DNA of 33,350 nt. Source: Nitrospira sp. (GTDB taxonomy: Bacteria > Nitrospirota > Nitrospiria > Nitrospirales > Nitrospiraceae). Positions 7,590 to 15,503 of the stretch are shown piece after piece (positions within the stretch are counted from its first letter, which is position 1; each line of letters begins with the position of its first letter). The position numbers and the translations under genes were made by a program. Under the pieces are notes generated by a model, which did no database searches, was not told the origin of the DNA, and saw only the letters and a list, made by a program, of their open reading frames with translations. The stretch covers positions 1 through 33,350 of the forward strand of contig JAICWG010000024.1 of assembly GCA_025934915.1 (NCBI GenBank), read 5' to 3'.

Positions 7590-7983
7590 TATGAGAACCC
7601 CCTTAATAAAATAAAAATTGTAAAGTATGTGTGCCACTCACTTGGCACTTACCAGGATGTTCAGCAAAGGTAGTGCCGTTTTACCCTATTCGCAAGATGA
7701 AACGTAGACCGCTGAGTAATCAGCAGGTTACGAAATTCCTCTCATGAAACCGCGGATGATTTATCCTACAGGGTGTTGTAGCAGAATGGTATGGATACGA
7801 CTAAACTGCCTCATTCCAGTAGTTTGCAAAGATGGTTGGCAGATGCTTTGCGGACACGTCTTCGTTGCTAGTCACATCCGAAAGGCGTAATGCCGGGGGA
7901 TAGATCCGAGTGATGTTGCAAGATCAGTTGATATATCGCAACCGTATGTATTCGTATTCCTACTTTTCAAGATCAAGCCAGCA
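7590..7983. other. Intergenic region upstream of the lysine-rich gene
   Basis: Contains the inverted repeat listed separately. A plus-strand 26-codon frame (ATG near 7792, MDTTKLPHSSSLQRWLADAL) lacks a good ribosome binding site and is not called. Nothing else recognisable. Confidence 0.4.
7631..7648. promoter_or_regulatory. Inverted repeat GTGCCA-N6-TGGCAC upstream of the lysine-rich gene
   Basis: Perfect 6-bp arms at 7631-7636 and 7643-7648 lie 42 nt upstream of the start codon at 7589. Just downstream on the minus strand is TACAAT, a possible -10 box, with no clear -35. The minus-strand TGGCAC also resembles the -24 half of a sigma-54 promoter, but the -12 part is poor. The position fits an operator. 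Confidence 0.4.
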
Positions 7984-8178
7984 TCATCCTCCGGAAATCA
8001 CCGGACGAATTTCGATCTGATCCTTGTCGGAGAGCATCTCGTCTTCGGTTACTAATTCGTCGCCCCGAATCACCAAGTGTGCTTCAACCAGAAGATTTAA
8101 TTCGCGCAGCAGTTCTTTGGCTCGCTTCGGCCCCTTGATTTCAATTGACCGCGACGGGTGGTTCAATTGCACGTGCAT
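7984..8178 (-). CDS. ThiS/MoaD-like sulfur-carrier (ubiquitin-fold) protein
   Basis: The 64-aa product has the size and shape of the ThiS/MoaD family: MHVQLNHPSRSIEIKGPKRAKELLRELNL, a beta-grasp N-terminus, VIRGDELVTEDEMLSDKDQIEIRPVISGG, the typical acidic core strand and the C-terminal di-glycine (given here in parts). The GG tail is adenylated and thiocarboxylated by an E1-like enzyme in this family, and the carrier then donates sulfur for thiamine, molybdopterin or tRNA thiolation. The ATG at 8178 gives the family length; no strong ribosome binding site precedes it. It is the last gene of a minus-strand unit, 87 bp after the CCA-adding enzyme. That neighbour makes a tRNA-thiolation role attractive, but no partner enzyme is present to prove it. 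Confidence 0.78.
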   Translation of the reverse strand: MHVQLNHPSRSIEIKGPKRAKELLRELNLLVEAHLVIRGDELVTEDEMLSDKDQIEIRPVISGG

Positions 8179-8265
8179 GGGAGTATGATACGCGTTCAAG
8201 CGGTCAAGGGACAAGGGTGTTAAGGAGCGACGAGTGAATGTTTGCAAGGCCGGAGAAGAAGCTGA

Positions 8266-9648
8266 TCAGCAGGGAGCGGAGAGTCGACTCTTTACATAGG
8301 TGAGGCCGTCCTCAAGCGTTCTAAAGTCTCCATCAAGTTGAGCCTCATAACAATCGCTAAGGAGCCGCCCCATGTCAGGACCAGGCTGGATTCCCAATTC
8401 CAATAGGTGACGGCCCATGACGATGGGAAGAGGAGCGCGGCGGTCCACTGCCAGCTGTTGAGCCCGAGACAACAGCCACTCGCCGGCGGGAAATCCATCA
8501 AACAGTTTCGGTGGACGGCCTGCATGGTCGGCCCGCGCCACACGCACCAATCGATCGATGCGGTGGACTTGTTTTGCCAATCGGCGGACTGCGCCGTCCG
8601 AAGCGTTGGCGTCATGGAGGGCACGAGGACGAAGATGGCAACACACCAGAGGGACCACCTCATCGATTAGGTCCTGTTGGTTGGTCAGTCGTTCTAGAAA
8701 ACGTCTTGTTGGGTTTTCTCCTTCCGATTCATGTCCCCGTGAGGTGACGTGTCCATATTCCTCTCTGGTCGTGGCCGGTTTGCCGAAGTCGTGGCAGAGG
8801 ATGCCCAACCCGACGACGAGGTCGTCCACCTCATCTCCGGTTCGCTCGGCAGCGAACCAGTCCAGGCAGTGGAGGGTGTGAATCCAGACGTCACCTTCCG
8901 GGTGCCAGATGGGATCTTGTGGGCAGCCTTCCAGGGCCGCGAGCTCTGGATAGAAACGGAGCCAGCCACAGTGACGTAAGAATTGCAAACCCAGCGACGG
9001 ATTGCGTCCTTGAAGGAGCAGCTTTTTCCATTCTTCCCATAGACGCTCGTTCGGCAGATCCTCCTGGGACAATGTTCGGCACAGGGACACTGTTTCCGGC
9101 GCAACAGTGAGCTCAAAGCGAGCGGACAGCTGCATGCCACGCAAGACGCGCAGAGGATCTTCGACGAATCGGGTCGATGCGTGACGCAATATTTGTGAAT
9201 CAAGGTCGTCGCGACCGTTAAAGGGATCGCGAAGCTCCATGGTGTCCGGATCCCAGGCCATCGCGTTGATGGTGAAGTCTCGCCGTGCCAGTGCCTCGTC
9301 GATCGGCATGTTGGGATCGGCTTGTCTCAGCAAGCCGGGCAGGGACGTGCCGTCATCAAGTATGCGGGAGGGAATGGAAATATCGACCGGCAGACCTTGC
9401 AGCTTGAAGACCTCGAACGCTTTTCCGACGAATTGCACAGAGAAGTGCTCAGTCAGCAGTGCGTGGACTTGACCAGGCGGGAGCCCAACGACTTCGAGGT
9501 CCAGATCCCGGGGCTGTCGACCGAGCGCGAGATCGCGAACCGAGCCGCCGACCAGCCAGACCCTTCCGCCCCCACGACGAATGGTCTGTTCAACGCGGTG
9601 AAGAACCTCTCTGAGGATAGGATCTTCAAGACGAAAGCGGGTCGGCAC
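8266..9648 (-). CDS. cca: CCA tRNA nucleotidyltransferase / poly(A) polymerase family with HD domain
   Basis: A 460-aa class II nucleotidyltransferase. The head shows WLVGGSVRDLALG (residues 31-43) and the metal-binding RDLDLEVVG (D48, D50), followed by DFTINAMAWDP and the neck motif FVEDPLRVLRGMQLSARF. The C-terminal half contains an HD phosphohydrolase motif, LGILCHDFGKPATT, around residue 275-290. It adds or repairs the 3' CCA of tRNAs; the HD domain suggests 2',3'-cyclic phosphodiesterase or phosphatase activity. In some lineages related proteins are A-adding enzymes only, which I cannot separate here. The start is GTG at 9648, immediately after the TAA of galT, so translation is probably coupled. 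Confidence 0.9.
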   Translation of the reverse strand: MPTRFRLEDPILREVLHRVEQTIRRGGGRVWLVGGSVRDLALGRQPRDLDLEVVGLPPGQVHALLTEHFSVQFVGKAFEVFKLQGLPVDISIPSRILDDGTSLPGLLRQADPNMPIDEALARRDFTINAMAWDPDTMELRDPFNGRDDLDSQILRHASTRFVEDPLRVLRGMQLSARFELTVAPETVSLCRTLSQEDLPNERLWEEWKKLLLQGRNPSLGLQFLRHCGWLRFYPELAALEGCPQDPIWHPEGDVWIHTLHCLDWFAAERTGDEVDDLVVGLGILCHDFGKPATTREEYGHVTSRGHESEGENPTRRFLERLTNQQDLIDEVVPLVCCHLRPRALHDANASDGAVRRLAKQVHRIDRLVRVARADHAGRPPKLFDGFPAGEWLLSRAQQLAVDRRAPLPIVMGRHLLELGIQPGPDMGRLLSDCYEAQLDGDFRTLEDGLTYVKSRLSAPC

Positions 9649-10653
9649 TTAGATCACCGCTTCGCGCAGAAACGTCGCGGCTTCTTCCGGTGACACCGGA
9701 TTGATGTAGAAGCCGGTGCCCCATTCGAAGCCGGCGACTTGCGTCAATTTAGGGATGATCTCCAGATGCCAATGGTAGTAATCGCCGGTCTTCTCGTGAA
9801 GGGGAGAGCTGTGGAGGATGAAGTTGTACGGGGGACGGGACAGCACTTTGTCCATGCGACGCAACGATTCCGAAAGGATGGGGGCCAGAAATTCAAACTG
9901 TGATTTCTGACTTTCCTCGAAATACGCCGCATGCCGCTTGGGAAGAATCCACATTTCGAACGGGAACCGCGGCGCGAAGGGCGTCACACACAGGAATTCC
10001 GGATTTTCGGCGACGATGCGATCTCCATCCGAGAGATCTTGCCGGAGAATGTCGCAGTAGATGCAGCGCTCCTTCTGCTGGTAGTGAGTGCGGCATCCGT
10101 CGAGCTCCTCTTGCACGCTGGTCGGGACGATCGGCATGGCGATGAGCTGAGAATGGCTGTGTTCCAGCGTGGCACCGGCGGACACGCCGTGGTTCTTGAA
10201 AATGAGAATGTAACGGAACCGAAGATCCTTTCTGAGATCGATCATGCGGTCTCGATAGGCCCACAGTATGTCCTCGATCTTCTTGGTCGGGAGATCTGCG
10301 AGACCTTCGATATGGTTGGGGGTTTCGATGATGACTTCGTGGGCGCCCACGCCGTTCATGCGGTCGTAGAGCCCGACCCCTTCGCGACCCATGTCACCTT
10401 CGACGTGCAGCGCGGGAAATTTATTCGGCACGACACGGACGGTCCAGTTGGGAGAATTGGGTTCGCCCGGCTGCGGTCGATAGGCCATGATCTCTTTTGG
10501 CGTGAGTCGTTCCTGTCCCGGGCAAAACGGACAGAGGGCCGTTGAAACCGGTCGGGTCGGTTGGGGTTTGACGAAATCATGTGGGCGGCCCCTTCGTTCT
10601 GTGGAAATGATTACCCAGCGGCCCACAATGGGATCACGTCTTAGATCGGGCAT
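9649..10653 (-). CDS. galT: Galactose-1-phosphate uridylyltransferase
   Basis: A 334-aa GalT of the HIT superfamily. It opens MPDLRRDPIVGRWVIISTER, has the CPFCPG zinc-ligand pair (C41, C44), the nucleophile motif HSHSQ (residues 165-169, H167 forms the UMP-enzyme intermediate), a second CxxC (CIYCD) and a late HWHLEIIPK. It exchanges UMP between UDP-glucose and galactose-1-phosphate in the Leloir pathway; some bacterial relatives act as UDP-sugar phosphorylases. I chose ATG at 10653 since GAGAGGA lies 6 nt upstream; the longer frame would extend into the repeat element. It sits between GH57 and cca on the minus strand, linked to cca without any gap. The GH57 neighbour suggests sugars released from a polymer. 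Confidence 0.93.
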   Translation of the reverse strand: MPDLRRDPIVGRWVIISTERRGRPHDFVKPQPTRPVSTALCPFCPGQERLTPKEIMAYRPQPGEPNSPNWTVRVVPNKFPALHVEGDMGREGVGLYDRMNGVGAHEVIIETPNHIEGLADLPTKKIEDILWAYRDRMIDLRKDLRFRYILIFKNHGVSAGATLEHSHSQLIAMPIVPTSVQEELDGCRTHYQQKERCIYCDILRQDLSDGDRIVAENPEFLCVTPFAPRFPFEMWILPKRHAAYFEESQKSQFEFLAPILSESLRRMDKVLSRPPYNFILHSSPLHEKTGDYYHWHLEIIPKLTQVAGFEWGTGFYINPVSPEEAATFLREAVI

Positions 10654-10677
10654 GGTTGTTCCTCTCCATTCGAAAAG

Positions 10678-10730
10678 TTGTGAGTGCTCAGTGTCCCAGG
10701 GGGAAATTTCACAACTCAAAACTCAGCACT
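10678..10730. repeat. Heptamer-period inverted array, copy A (GH57/galT junction)
   Basis: On the plus strand, two heptads TTGTGAG and TGCTCAG start at 10678. After a spacer come CACAACT, CAAAACT and CAGCACT (10710-10730), three exact 7-nt units. The two halves are largely complementary, so the RNA can form an imperfect hairpin. It lies between the GH57 stop and the galT ribosome binding site. Compare copies B and C. Confidence 0.7.
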
Positions 10731-10737
10731 GTTCGTC

Positions 10738-12939
10738 TTAGACTCTCCAGAGTCCGGCCTCAAATTCCGGCCCTGGTACGGTGAGGACGGCCGGACTATG
10801 GCCGGGATAACGGGCCACTTCGAGGCCATGTTCTCGCACGATGATCGACATCTGGACCGCGTTCCCTTGTTTCAGGCTCAACTCTTTCCAGGGAACGGCC
10901 AACTCCAGAATGGTGTGGGCATTGATCGACCCATAAGAGTCGATTTCCTGCCAGGCATCCGCCTGGGTCCGGCGAAACAAGAGAAATGTCTCCGGGCCCG
11001 GTGAAAAAAGCGGAAACGTAAGCCGAAACGTGAATTGAGGTCCTTGCAAAGTGATGTCGACGTCGAGGCCCTGTCGTGTCGTGCTCGTGTCGTCGGGGTC
11101 GAATCTCATCACGAGGTGCTCTAGGTTCCAACCGAATCGGATCGCGGTGAAGAGTCCGTCAGCTTTCCACATGGCGCCAAGCGGGGGTCGGGTGTTGATG
11201 CTCCCGGCGCCGCGCCATTCAAAAAAGTCGGTCACCATGCCGTCAATCGTAGGATTCAACAGGACGAGCGGCTGTTGGACCGAATCGAACTCCGAGGCGA
11301 TAGCCGTGGCGCAGATCGGGGCATTCAGGTAATCGGGAGGCGGAATGCCCATATGCGTCCACACATTGCGGAGATGCGTTCGGAAGAGCCGGTCGAATTC
11401 TGGTTTAAAATCGGTATCGAAATCATCGCCGTACCACCAGAACCAGTCGCTGCCTTCAGCGGCATACAGTTCTTGCCAAGCCGCCTGTGCGCGGTCGGAC
11501 GGAAGACTCGGGGCAACATCCATAAGCCGACTACGGGTATGACCGAGGAGATCCCATCCGCGATTGTCTTCCTGGTGCCCGATCCAGATTTTATAGTCGG
11601 AGTTGATCCAGGAGCCTGAATGGAGACAGGAGAGCTGCTGTGTGGGCTGAACGGAGGTGATCGCGTCGGAAATCGTCGCCGCTTGGACCGCGATCTGCCC
11701 GGCTTGATCCAGTTCGTGGTTTGTGAAGGCCTCGTACAAGAGGGAAAGGAATTGTTCACCCCCGTCATGATAATGTTCCCACGGGTTTTCACCGTCCAGA
11801 ATGATGGCAATGACGAGCTTCTCTTGGGGCGCGTCGTAGAGGACGCCCCGCAAGCGCCGCAGAACATCTTCGGCGGCGGATTCGGGCGTCGTCTTGTGGT
11901 AGACGAATCCGAATGCGTCGGAGATCTCGCGGTCGCGAAACAGTACGGTCAAAGCATGCTCGTCTTCACCGATGCGATAGGGTTGATAGAGCGAAGACTG
12001 TCGGTGCCATGGACGGCCGCACATTTCCAGAGAGCGTGCGAGGATGCCTTCGTCCGTGGCGAACCAGCGGAGACCGGCCTGATGGATAAGAGGAAGCATC
12101 TCCGGACACACCGACCCTTCTGACGGCCACAAACCGGTCGGAGGCCGACCGAATGTGTGATGATGAAAATCGACGGCCTGTTGAAGTTGAGCTGCGGCAT
12201 CATCTGGGGCATGGAAACGAGCGGGCAAAGGGAGGTCCGGCCTGGCCCGTCGGTTGATATCGGTGTCGATGACCAGCGGCAGAATCGGATGATAGAAAGG
12301 AGTCGTGGTCAGTTCGATTTGCCCTCGTTCCATGAGTCGTCGATACAGGGGGAGGATTTCTCGCACAGCCGTCCGTTGTAGTTCCAGTACTTCCCGCTTG
12401 TCGTCCTCGGTGAAGCCGCGATTTTTCTGGCGCAGGGCTGCCAGACGAGGATATTGTTGAACGGTGCCGTACCCGAACCAGGCGAGATTGTGCCAAACTT
12501 GCAGATCCAGCAGCTCTTGTGTGGAGAATTGACAGGCGATGCGGTGGAGATCATGCCTCGGTATGTCCAATCCCCGTTTCACCAGTAACTCATGATATCG
12601 TGGATAGGGGCGTACCATTGTCGCCCAGTTGGCCGCAAAGAAATGCCGGACCAGAAAGGCCTTTTCTTCAAGAGTTAGGTTGGCCGACGGACGTTGTGCA
12701 TGCTCCAGAAAAAGATCGAGGATTTTGCCGGTGCCGACCTCCTGTAACTGCAAGACGAGGGATGGCGTAAAATTAAACGTGGAGTGAACACCTGGAAATT
12801 TCTCCAACAAATAAGCCATATCATAATAGGCCTTGGTCGCATGCAGACGTACCCACGGCATACTGGCCGATCCAGCCACCGGATCGGTGTAATAGGGCTG
12901 GTGCATATGCCACAGAAAACTCACGTGGACATGCTTCAT
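10738..12939 (-). CDS. Glycoside hydrolase family 57 protein
   Basis: A 733-aa GH57 enzyme starting VSFLWHMHQPYY, the family's first signature. The catalytic nucleophile is probably E274 in GLWPSEGSV and the acid/base D382 in ILDGENPWEHY. Two further blocks, HSTFNFTPSL and RWFATDEGIL, fit the family. The last ~150 residues form a beta-rich domain (LEHLVMRFDPDD, TFPLFSPGPETFLLFRR) of the kind that follows GH57 cores in long members. GH57 includes alpha-amylases, 4-alpha-glucanotransferases, branching enzymes and amylopullulanases; the exact activity is open, but an alpha-glucan such as glycogen is likely. No signal peptide, so it acts in the cytoplasm. It is the first gene of the galT-cca unit; AAGGGTGAT precedes the ATG by about 9 nt. 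Confidence 0.9.
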   Translation of the reverse strand: MKHVHVSFLWHMHQPYYTDPVAGSASMPWVRLHATKAYYDMAYLLEKFPGVHSTFNFTPSLVLQLQEVGTGKILDLFLEHAQRPSANLTLEEKAFLVRHFFAANWATMVRPYPRYHELLVKRGLDIPRHDLHRIACQFSTQELLDLQVWHNLAWFGYGTVQQYPRLAALRQKNRGFTEDDKREVLELQRTAVREILPLYRRLMERGQIELTTTPFYHPILPLVIDTDINRRARPDLPLPARFHAPDDAAAQLQQAVDFHHHTFGRPPTGLWPSEGSVCPEMLPLIHQAGLRWFATDEGILARSLEMCGRPWHRQSSLYQPYRIGEDEHALTVLFRDREISDAFGFVYHKTTPESAAEDVLRRLRGVLYDAPQEKLVIAIILDGENPWEHYHDGGEQFLSLLYEAFTNHELDQAGQIAVQAATISDAITSVQPTQQLSCLHSGSWINSDYKIWIGHQEDNRGWDLLGHTRSRLMDVAPSLPSDRAQAAWQELYAAEGSDWFWWYGDDFDTDFKPEFDRLFRTHLRNVWTHMGIPPPDYLNAPICATAIASEFDSVQQPLVLLNPTIDGMVTDFFEWRGAGSINTRPPLGAMWKADGLFTAIRFGWNLEHLVMRFDPDDTSTTRQGLDVDITLQGPQFTFRLTFPLFSPGPETFLLFRRTQADAWQEIDSYGSINAHTILELAVPWKELSLKQGNAVQMSIIVREHGLEVARYPGHSPAVLTVPGPEFEAGLWRV

Positions 12940-13038
12940 TGATGCCGATCACCCTTTCTTTCGGCGAGTATGTCATAGGGGGTATGAGCATGCAATCTGC
13001 GGATGGATTTGTGATCGAACATCGCATGAGGAGTTGAG

Positions 13039-13440
13039 ATGACGACATTTTTTCGGTACTGGGGGCCAGTGTGCGGATATGCCGGGCTCATTTTCTATTT
13101 ATCCGCGCAGTCTCATCCCGAAACCCATGTGCCGTTCGTCACCTATTTCAGTGATAAGGTCTTGCATGCCGTGGAATATGCGGTATTGGGCGCATTGTGC
13201 TACCGGGCAATTTGTGGAAGCGGATATGATTCGTGGAGGCGGCAAGCGATTCCCGCAGCTATTCTACTGGCCTCGTTGTATGGGGTGAGCGACGAGGTTC
13301 ACCAAGCGTTCGTTCCGTTCCGAGATTCGAGTTGGCTCGATTGGTTGGCGGATACGGTCGGAGCCGCGCTCGGAGTGACCGTCATGCATCGGGTGTTGAG
13401 TCTCAGACCGATGGGTCAGATTCCGGAAGCGCTGCCGTAG
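13039..13440 (+). CDS. VanZ-like integral membrane protein
   Basis: A 133-aa protein with four hydrophobic segments and the VanZ family pattern: GLIFYLSAQSHP, the conserved FSDKVLHAVEYAVLGALCYRA, and YGVSDEVHQAFVPFRDSSWLDWLADTVGA. The acidic DEVHQ and DxxADTxGA residues are typical. VanZ-like proteins are of unclear biochemical role, linked to teicoplanin resistance in enterococci and here probably to envelope housekeeping. The start has GAGGAG 5-6 nt upstream. It is divergent from GH57 with 99 bp between, and followed by the AmgK-like kinase 60 bp later. Confidence 0.88.
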   Translation: MTTFFRYWGPVCGYAGLIFYLSAQSHPETHVPFVTYFSDKVLHAVEYAVLGALCYRAICGSGYDSWRRQAIPAAILLASLYGVSDEVHQAFVPFRDSSWLDWLADTVGAALGVTVMHRVLSLRPMGQIPEALP

Positions 13441-13462
13441 GTCGATCGAATACGCGGTGTTC

Positions 13463-13491
13463 GTGACAAGTCGTGGGACGCTCGCTATAAT
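13463..13491 (+). promoter_or_regulatory. Sigma-70-type promoter of the AmgK-like gene
   Basis: GTGACA (13463-13468, one mismatch to TTGACA) is followed after exactly 17 bp by a perfect TATAAT (13486-13491). Transcription should start near 13497-13500, at or next to the ATG at 13501, predicting a leaderless or nearly leaderless mRNA. No Shine-Dalgarno precedes that ATG, which agrees. Confidence 0.65.
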
Positions 13492-13500
13492 TCGTTGAGT

Positions 13501-14604
13501 ATGTTGTCGGCCAACACAACCCCTATCAAAACTCCGCTGTCTCCTCTCGATCAAACACTCATCGCTCAGACAGTCGAGACTCGTCTTCCTCCCGGCCTCT
13601 TGTTGAGGACGCTGACCCCATTGGCAGGGGATGCCTCCAATCGGCGCTACTATCGAGCCGCAGTCGCGGGCGGACCGCCACATTCTGTGATCGTGATGCA
13701 GTTGGCTGAGCCGGAAGGATTCAAACAGTCAGAAGAGGCGGTGAGCGGGGGTATCCATCAGATCTCCGAACTGCCGTTCATCAACATCATGTCGCATTTG
13801 GCCAACGCGAATGTGCCGGTGCCCGCACTCCACTATTATGATCAATCCGCAGGGCTGCTCTATCTGGAAGATTTCGGAGATGTGACGTTGGCAGAGGCCG
13901 TCAGTCAGGCGGATGCGCCGAACTTGGAGTCGCGGTATAAGCAGGCCATCAACGTCTTGGTCCAGATGCAGATCAATGCTACTACACCGTCGGATCCCGG
14001 GTGCGTGGCGTTTCACCGTAGCTTCGACGTGCCGTTGTTGACGTGGGAGTTCGATCACTTTCTGGAGTATGGAGTCGTGGCGCGCAGCGGCAAACCATTG
14101 CCCGATGAGGACGCCACGGCCATACAACGCGAGTTCGAATGGATTGCGGAACTACTGGCCGGGCAGCCACGCGTCTTCACGCATCGTGATTACCACTCTC
14201 GCAATTTGATGGTCGACGGGCTGCGGCTCGGCGTGATCGACTTTCAGGACGCCTTAATGGGACCGGCGACCTATGATCTTGCCTCCCTGGTGCGGGACGC
14301 CTACATTCAGCTCGACGAATCCCTCGTTGACGATTTGGTGGAATACTACCTCGACCAGCTGGCCGAGCGACGCTTCGTCTGGACCAATCGTGCCGCGTTC
14401 CGACGGCTGTTTGATTTGACGAGTATCCAACGCAATCTGAAGGCGGCCGGCAGGTTTGTCTACATCGATCGGGTCAAAGGTAATCCGAAGTTCTTAGCTG
14501 ATATTCCTCGTGTCTTGAGCTACGTCAAACGCAATCTTAAAAAATATCCGGAACTGGATACCCTCCGGAAGCACCTCAGCCCACACGTGCCGGAATTGCA
14601 GTAG
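13501..14604 (+). CDS. AmgK-like aminoglycoside-phosphotransferase-family sugar kinase
   Basis: A 367-aa kinase of the APH fold. Visible motifs: the nucleotide-binding start AGDASNRRYYR, a hydrophobic hinge LLYLEDFGDVTLAEA, the catalytic loop HRDYHSRNLM (residues 228-237, D230 as base) and the Mg-binding IDFQDALMGPATYDLASL (D247). This HRDYHSRN signature is that of AmgK, which phosphorylates the anomeric carbon of N-acetylmuramate and N-acetylglucosamine in peptidoglycan recycling. The next gene is a MurU-like nucleotidyltransferase, as in the AmgK-MurU pathway that bypasses fosfomycin-sensitive MurA. The true sugar is unproven. I prefer ATG at 13501 over the TTG at 13495 because of the promoter just upstream. 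The gene's stop overlaps the start of a repeat element. Confidence 0.85.
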   Translation: MLSANTTPIKTPLSPLDQTLIAQTVETRLPPGLLLRTLTPLAGDASNRRYYRAAVAGGPPHSVIVMQLAEPEGFKQSEEAVSGGIHQISELPFINIMSHLANANVPVPALHYYDQSAGLLYLEDFGDVTLAEAVSQADAPNLESRYKQAINVLVQMQINATTPSDPGCVAFHRSFDVPLLTWEFDHFLEYGVVARSGKPLPDEDATAIQREFEWIAELLAGQPRVFTHRDYHSRNLMVDGLRLGVIDFQDALMGPATYDLASLVRDAYIQLDESLVDDLVEYYLDQLAERRFVWTNRAAFRRLFDLTSIQRNLKAAGRFVYIDRVKGNPKFLADIPRVLSYVKRNLKKYPELDTLRKHLSPHVPELQ

Positions 14605-14681
14605 AGGACTGAGGGGTGAGGACTGAGGACTGAACGTCGGATCATCGACTCAGCACTCAGCACTCAATCCTCAGCACTGAT
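14604..14681. repeat. Heptamer-period inverted array, copy B (AmgK/MurU-like junction)
   Basis: Four heptads begin at 14604: GAGGACT, GAGGGGT, GAGGACT, GAGGACT. After about 15 nt come GACTCAG, CACTCAG, CACTCAA, TCCTCAG and CACTGAT (14647-14681). The halves are near-complementary and the 7-nt spacing is exact throughout. It occupies nearly all of the gap between the two genes and leaves no Shine-Dalgarno for the downstream GTG start at 14685. Confidence 0.8.
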
Positions 14682-14684
14682 CGC

Positions 14685-15443
14685 GTGAAAGCCATGATTC
14701 TTGCGGCTGGTCTTGGCACCCGTCTGAGACCGCTGACGAACACCATTCCTAAACCGTTGCTGCCGGTCGGCGGAGTGCCGCTCATCGTCTGGAACTTACT
14801 GCTGCTGAAACGGCATGGGTTCCGCCAAGTCGTCATCAATCTGCATCACCTGGGTCCGATGATCGAACAGGCGTTGGGCACTGGGTCGAAATTCGGGATT
14901 CAGATCATTTACTCCCATGAGCCGATCATTCTTGGAACCGGCGGTGGGATTAAACAGGCCGAGCCTCATTTTTCGGGAGAGCCGGTTCTGATTGTCAATG
15001 GGGACACGCTGGTGGAATTGGATCTTGAGACGCTCCGCGATTTTCACTGCACCCGCAACGCCGCAGCAACCTTGGTGCTCCGGGAAGATTCGGACGCTGT
15101 CCGCTGGGGGCTGGTTGAAGTGGGAGACCAGGGGCAGATCTTACGGATCACCGGAAAAGGGCTGGTGAATTCCGTTCCGGCGACGCCACGCATGTTCGCC
15201 GGGATTCACATCTTGCACCCTCGGTTGCTCCGGGAGGTGCCGAAAGGGGTGGCTTCTTCGATCATCAATCCCTATGTGCGGGCCATTGAACGGGGAGAAC
15301 CGGTGCTCGGGTATGACCTGCGGGGATATTGGTCGGACATCGGCACGACCGAGCGTTATGCGCAGGCGGAACGGGATGTCCGAGCGGGACTGATTCGTTT
15401 GGAAGACCGACAGTCCATCGAGTTGCGCGTTCCGCTCAAGTAA
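14685..15443 (+). CDS. MurU-like sugar-phosphate nucleotidyltransferase
   Basis: A 252-aa nucleotidyltransferase of the GT-A fold. It begins MKAMILAAGLGTRLRPLT, the pyrophosphorylase signature, then IPKPLLPVGGVPL, GTGGGIKQAEPHF, the metal-binding VNGDTLVELDL and a late YWSDIGTTERY. In Pseudomonas MurU uses N-acetylmuramate-1-phosphate and UTP; other members of this fold make GDP- or dTDP-sugars, so the substrate here is inferred from the AmgK-like partner. The start is GTG at 14685, fitting the family N-terminus exactly. Translation probably depends on coupling or on melting of the hairpin array immediately upstream. After the stop, 60 bp separate it from a convergent regulator gene. Confidence 0.85.
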   Translation: MKAMILAAGLGTRLRPLTNTIPKPLLPVGGVPLIVWNLLLLKRHGFRQVVINLHHLGPMIEQALGTGSKFGIQIIYSHEPIILGTGGGIKQAEPHFSGEPVLIVNGDTLVELDLETLRDFHCTRNAAATLVLREDSDAVRWGLVEVGDQGQILRITGKGLVNSVPATPRMFAGIHILHPRLLREVPKGVASSIINPYVRAIERGEPVLGYDLRGYWSDIGTTERYAQAERDVRAGLIRLEDRQSIELRVPLK

Positions 15444-15503
15444 GCAGCAGGTGATCTCGACCACGGCGCTCCATCGATTGCTGGCCAGCCACCTCCATCA
15501 TGC

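Noticed and set aside
7792..7872. A 26-codon plus-strand mini-ORF (MDTTKLPHSSS start)
   Set aside because: No good ribosome binding site and no other support.
9931..10545. A 204-codon plus-strand frame over galT
   Set aside because: Antisense to a clear GalT with intact active-site motifs; no ribosome binding site or domain.
14604..14681. Possible CRISPR-like array
   Set aside because: The periodic units are only 7 nt with no unique spacers; the structure is an inverted heptamer array, and no cas genes are present.
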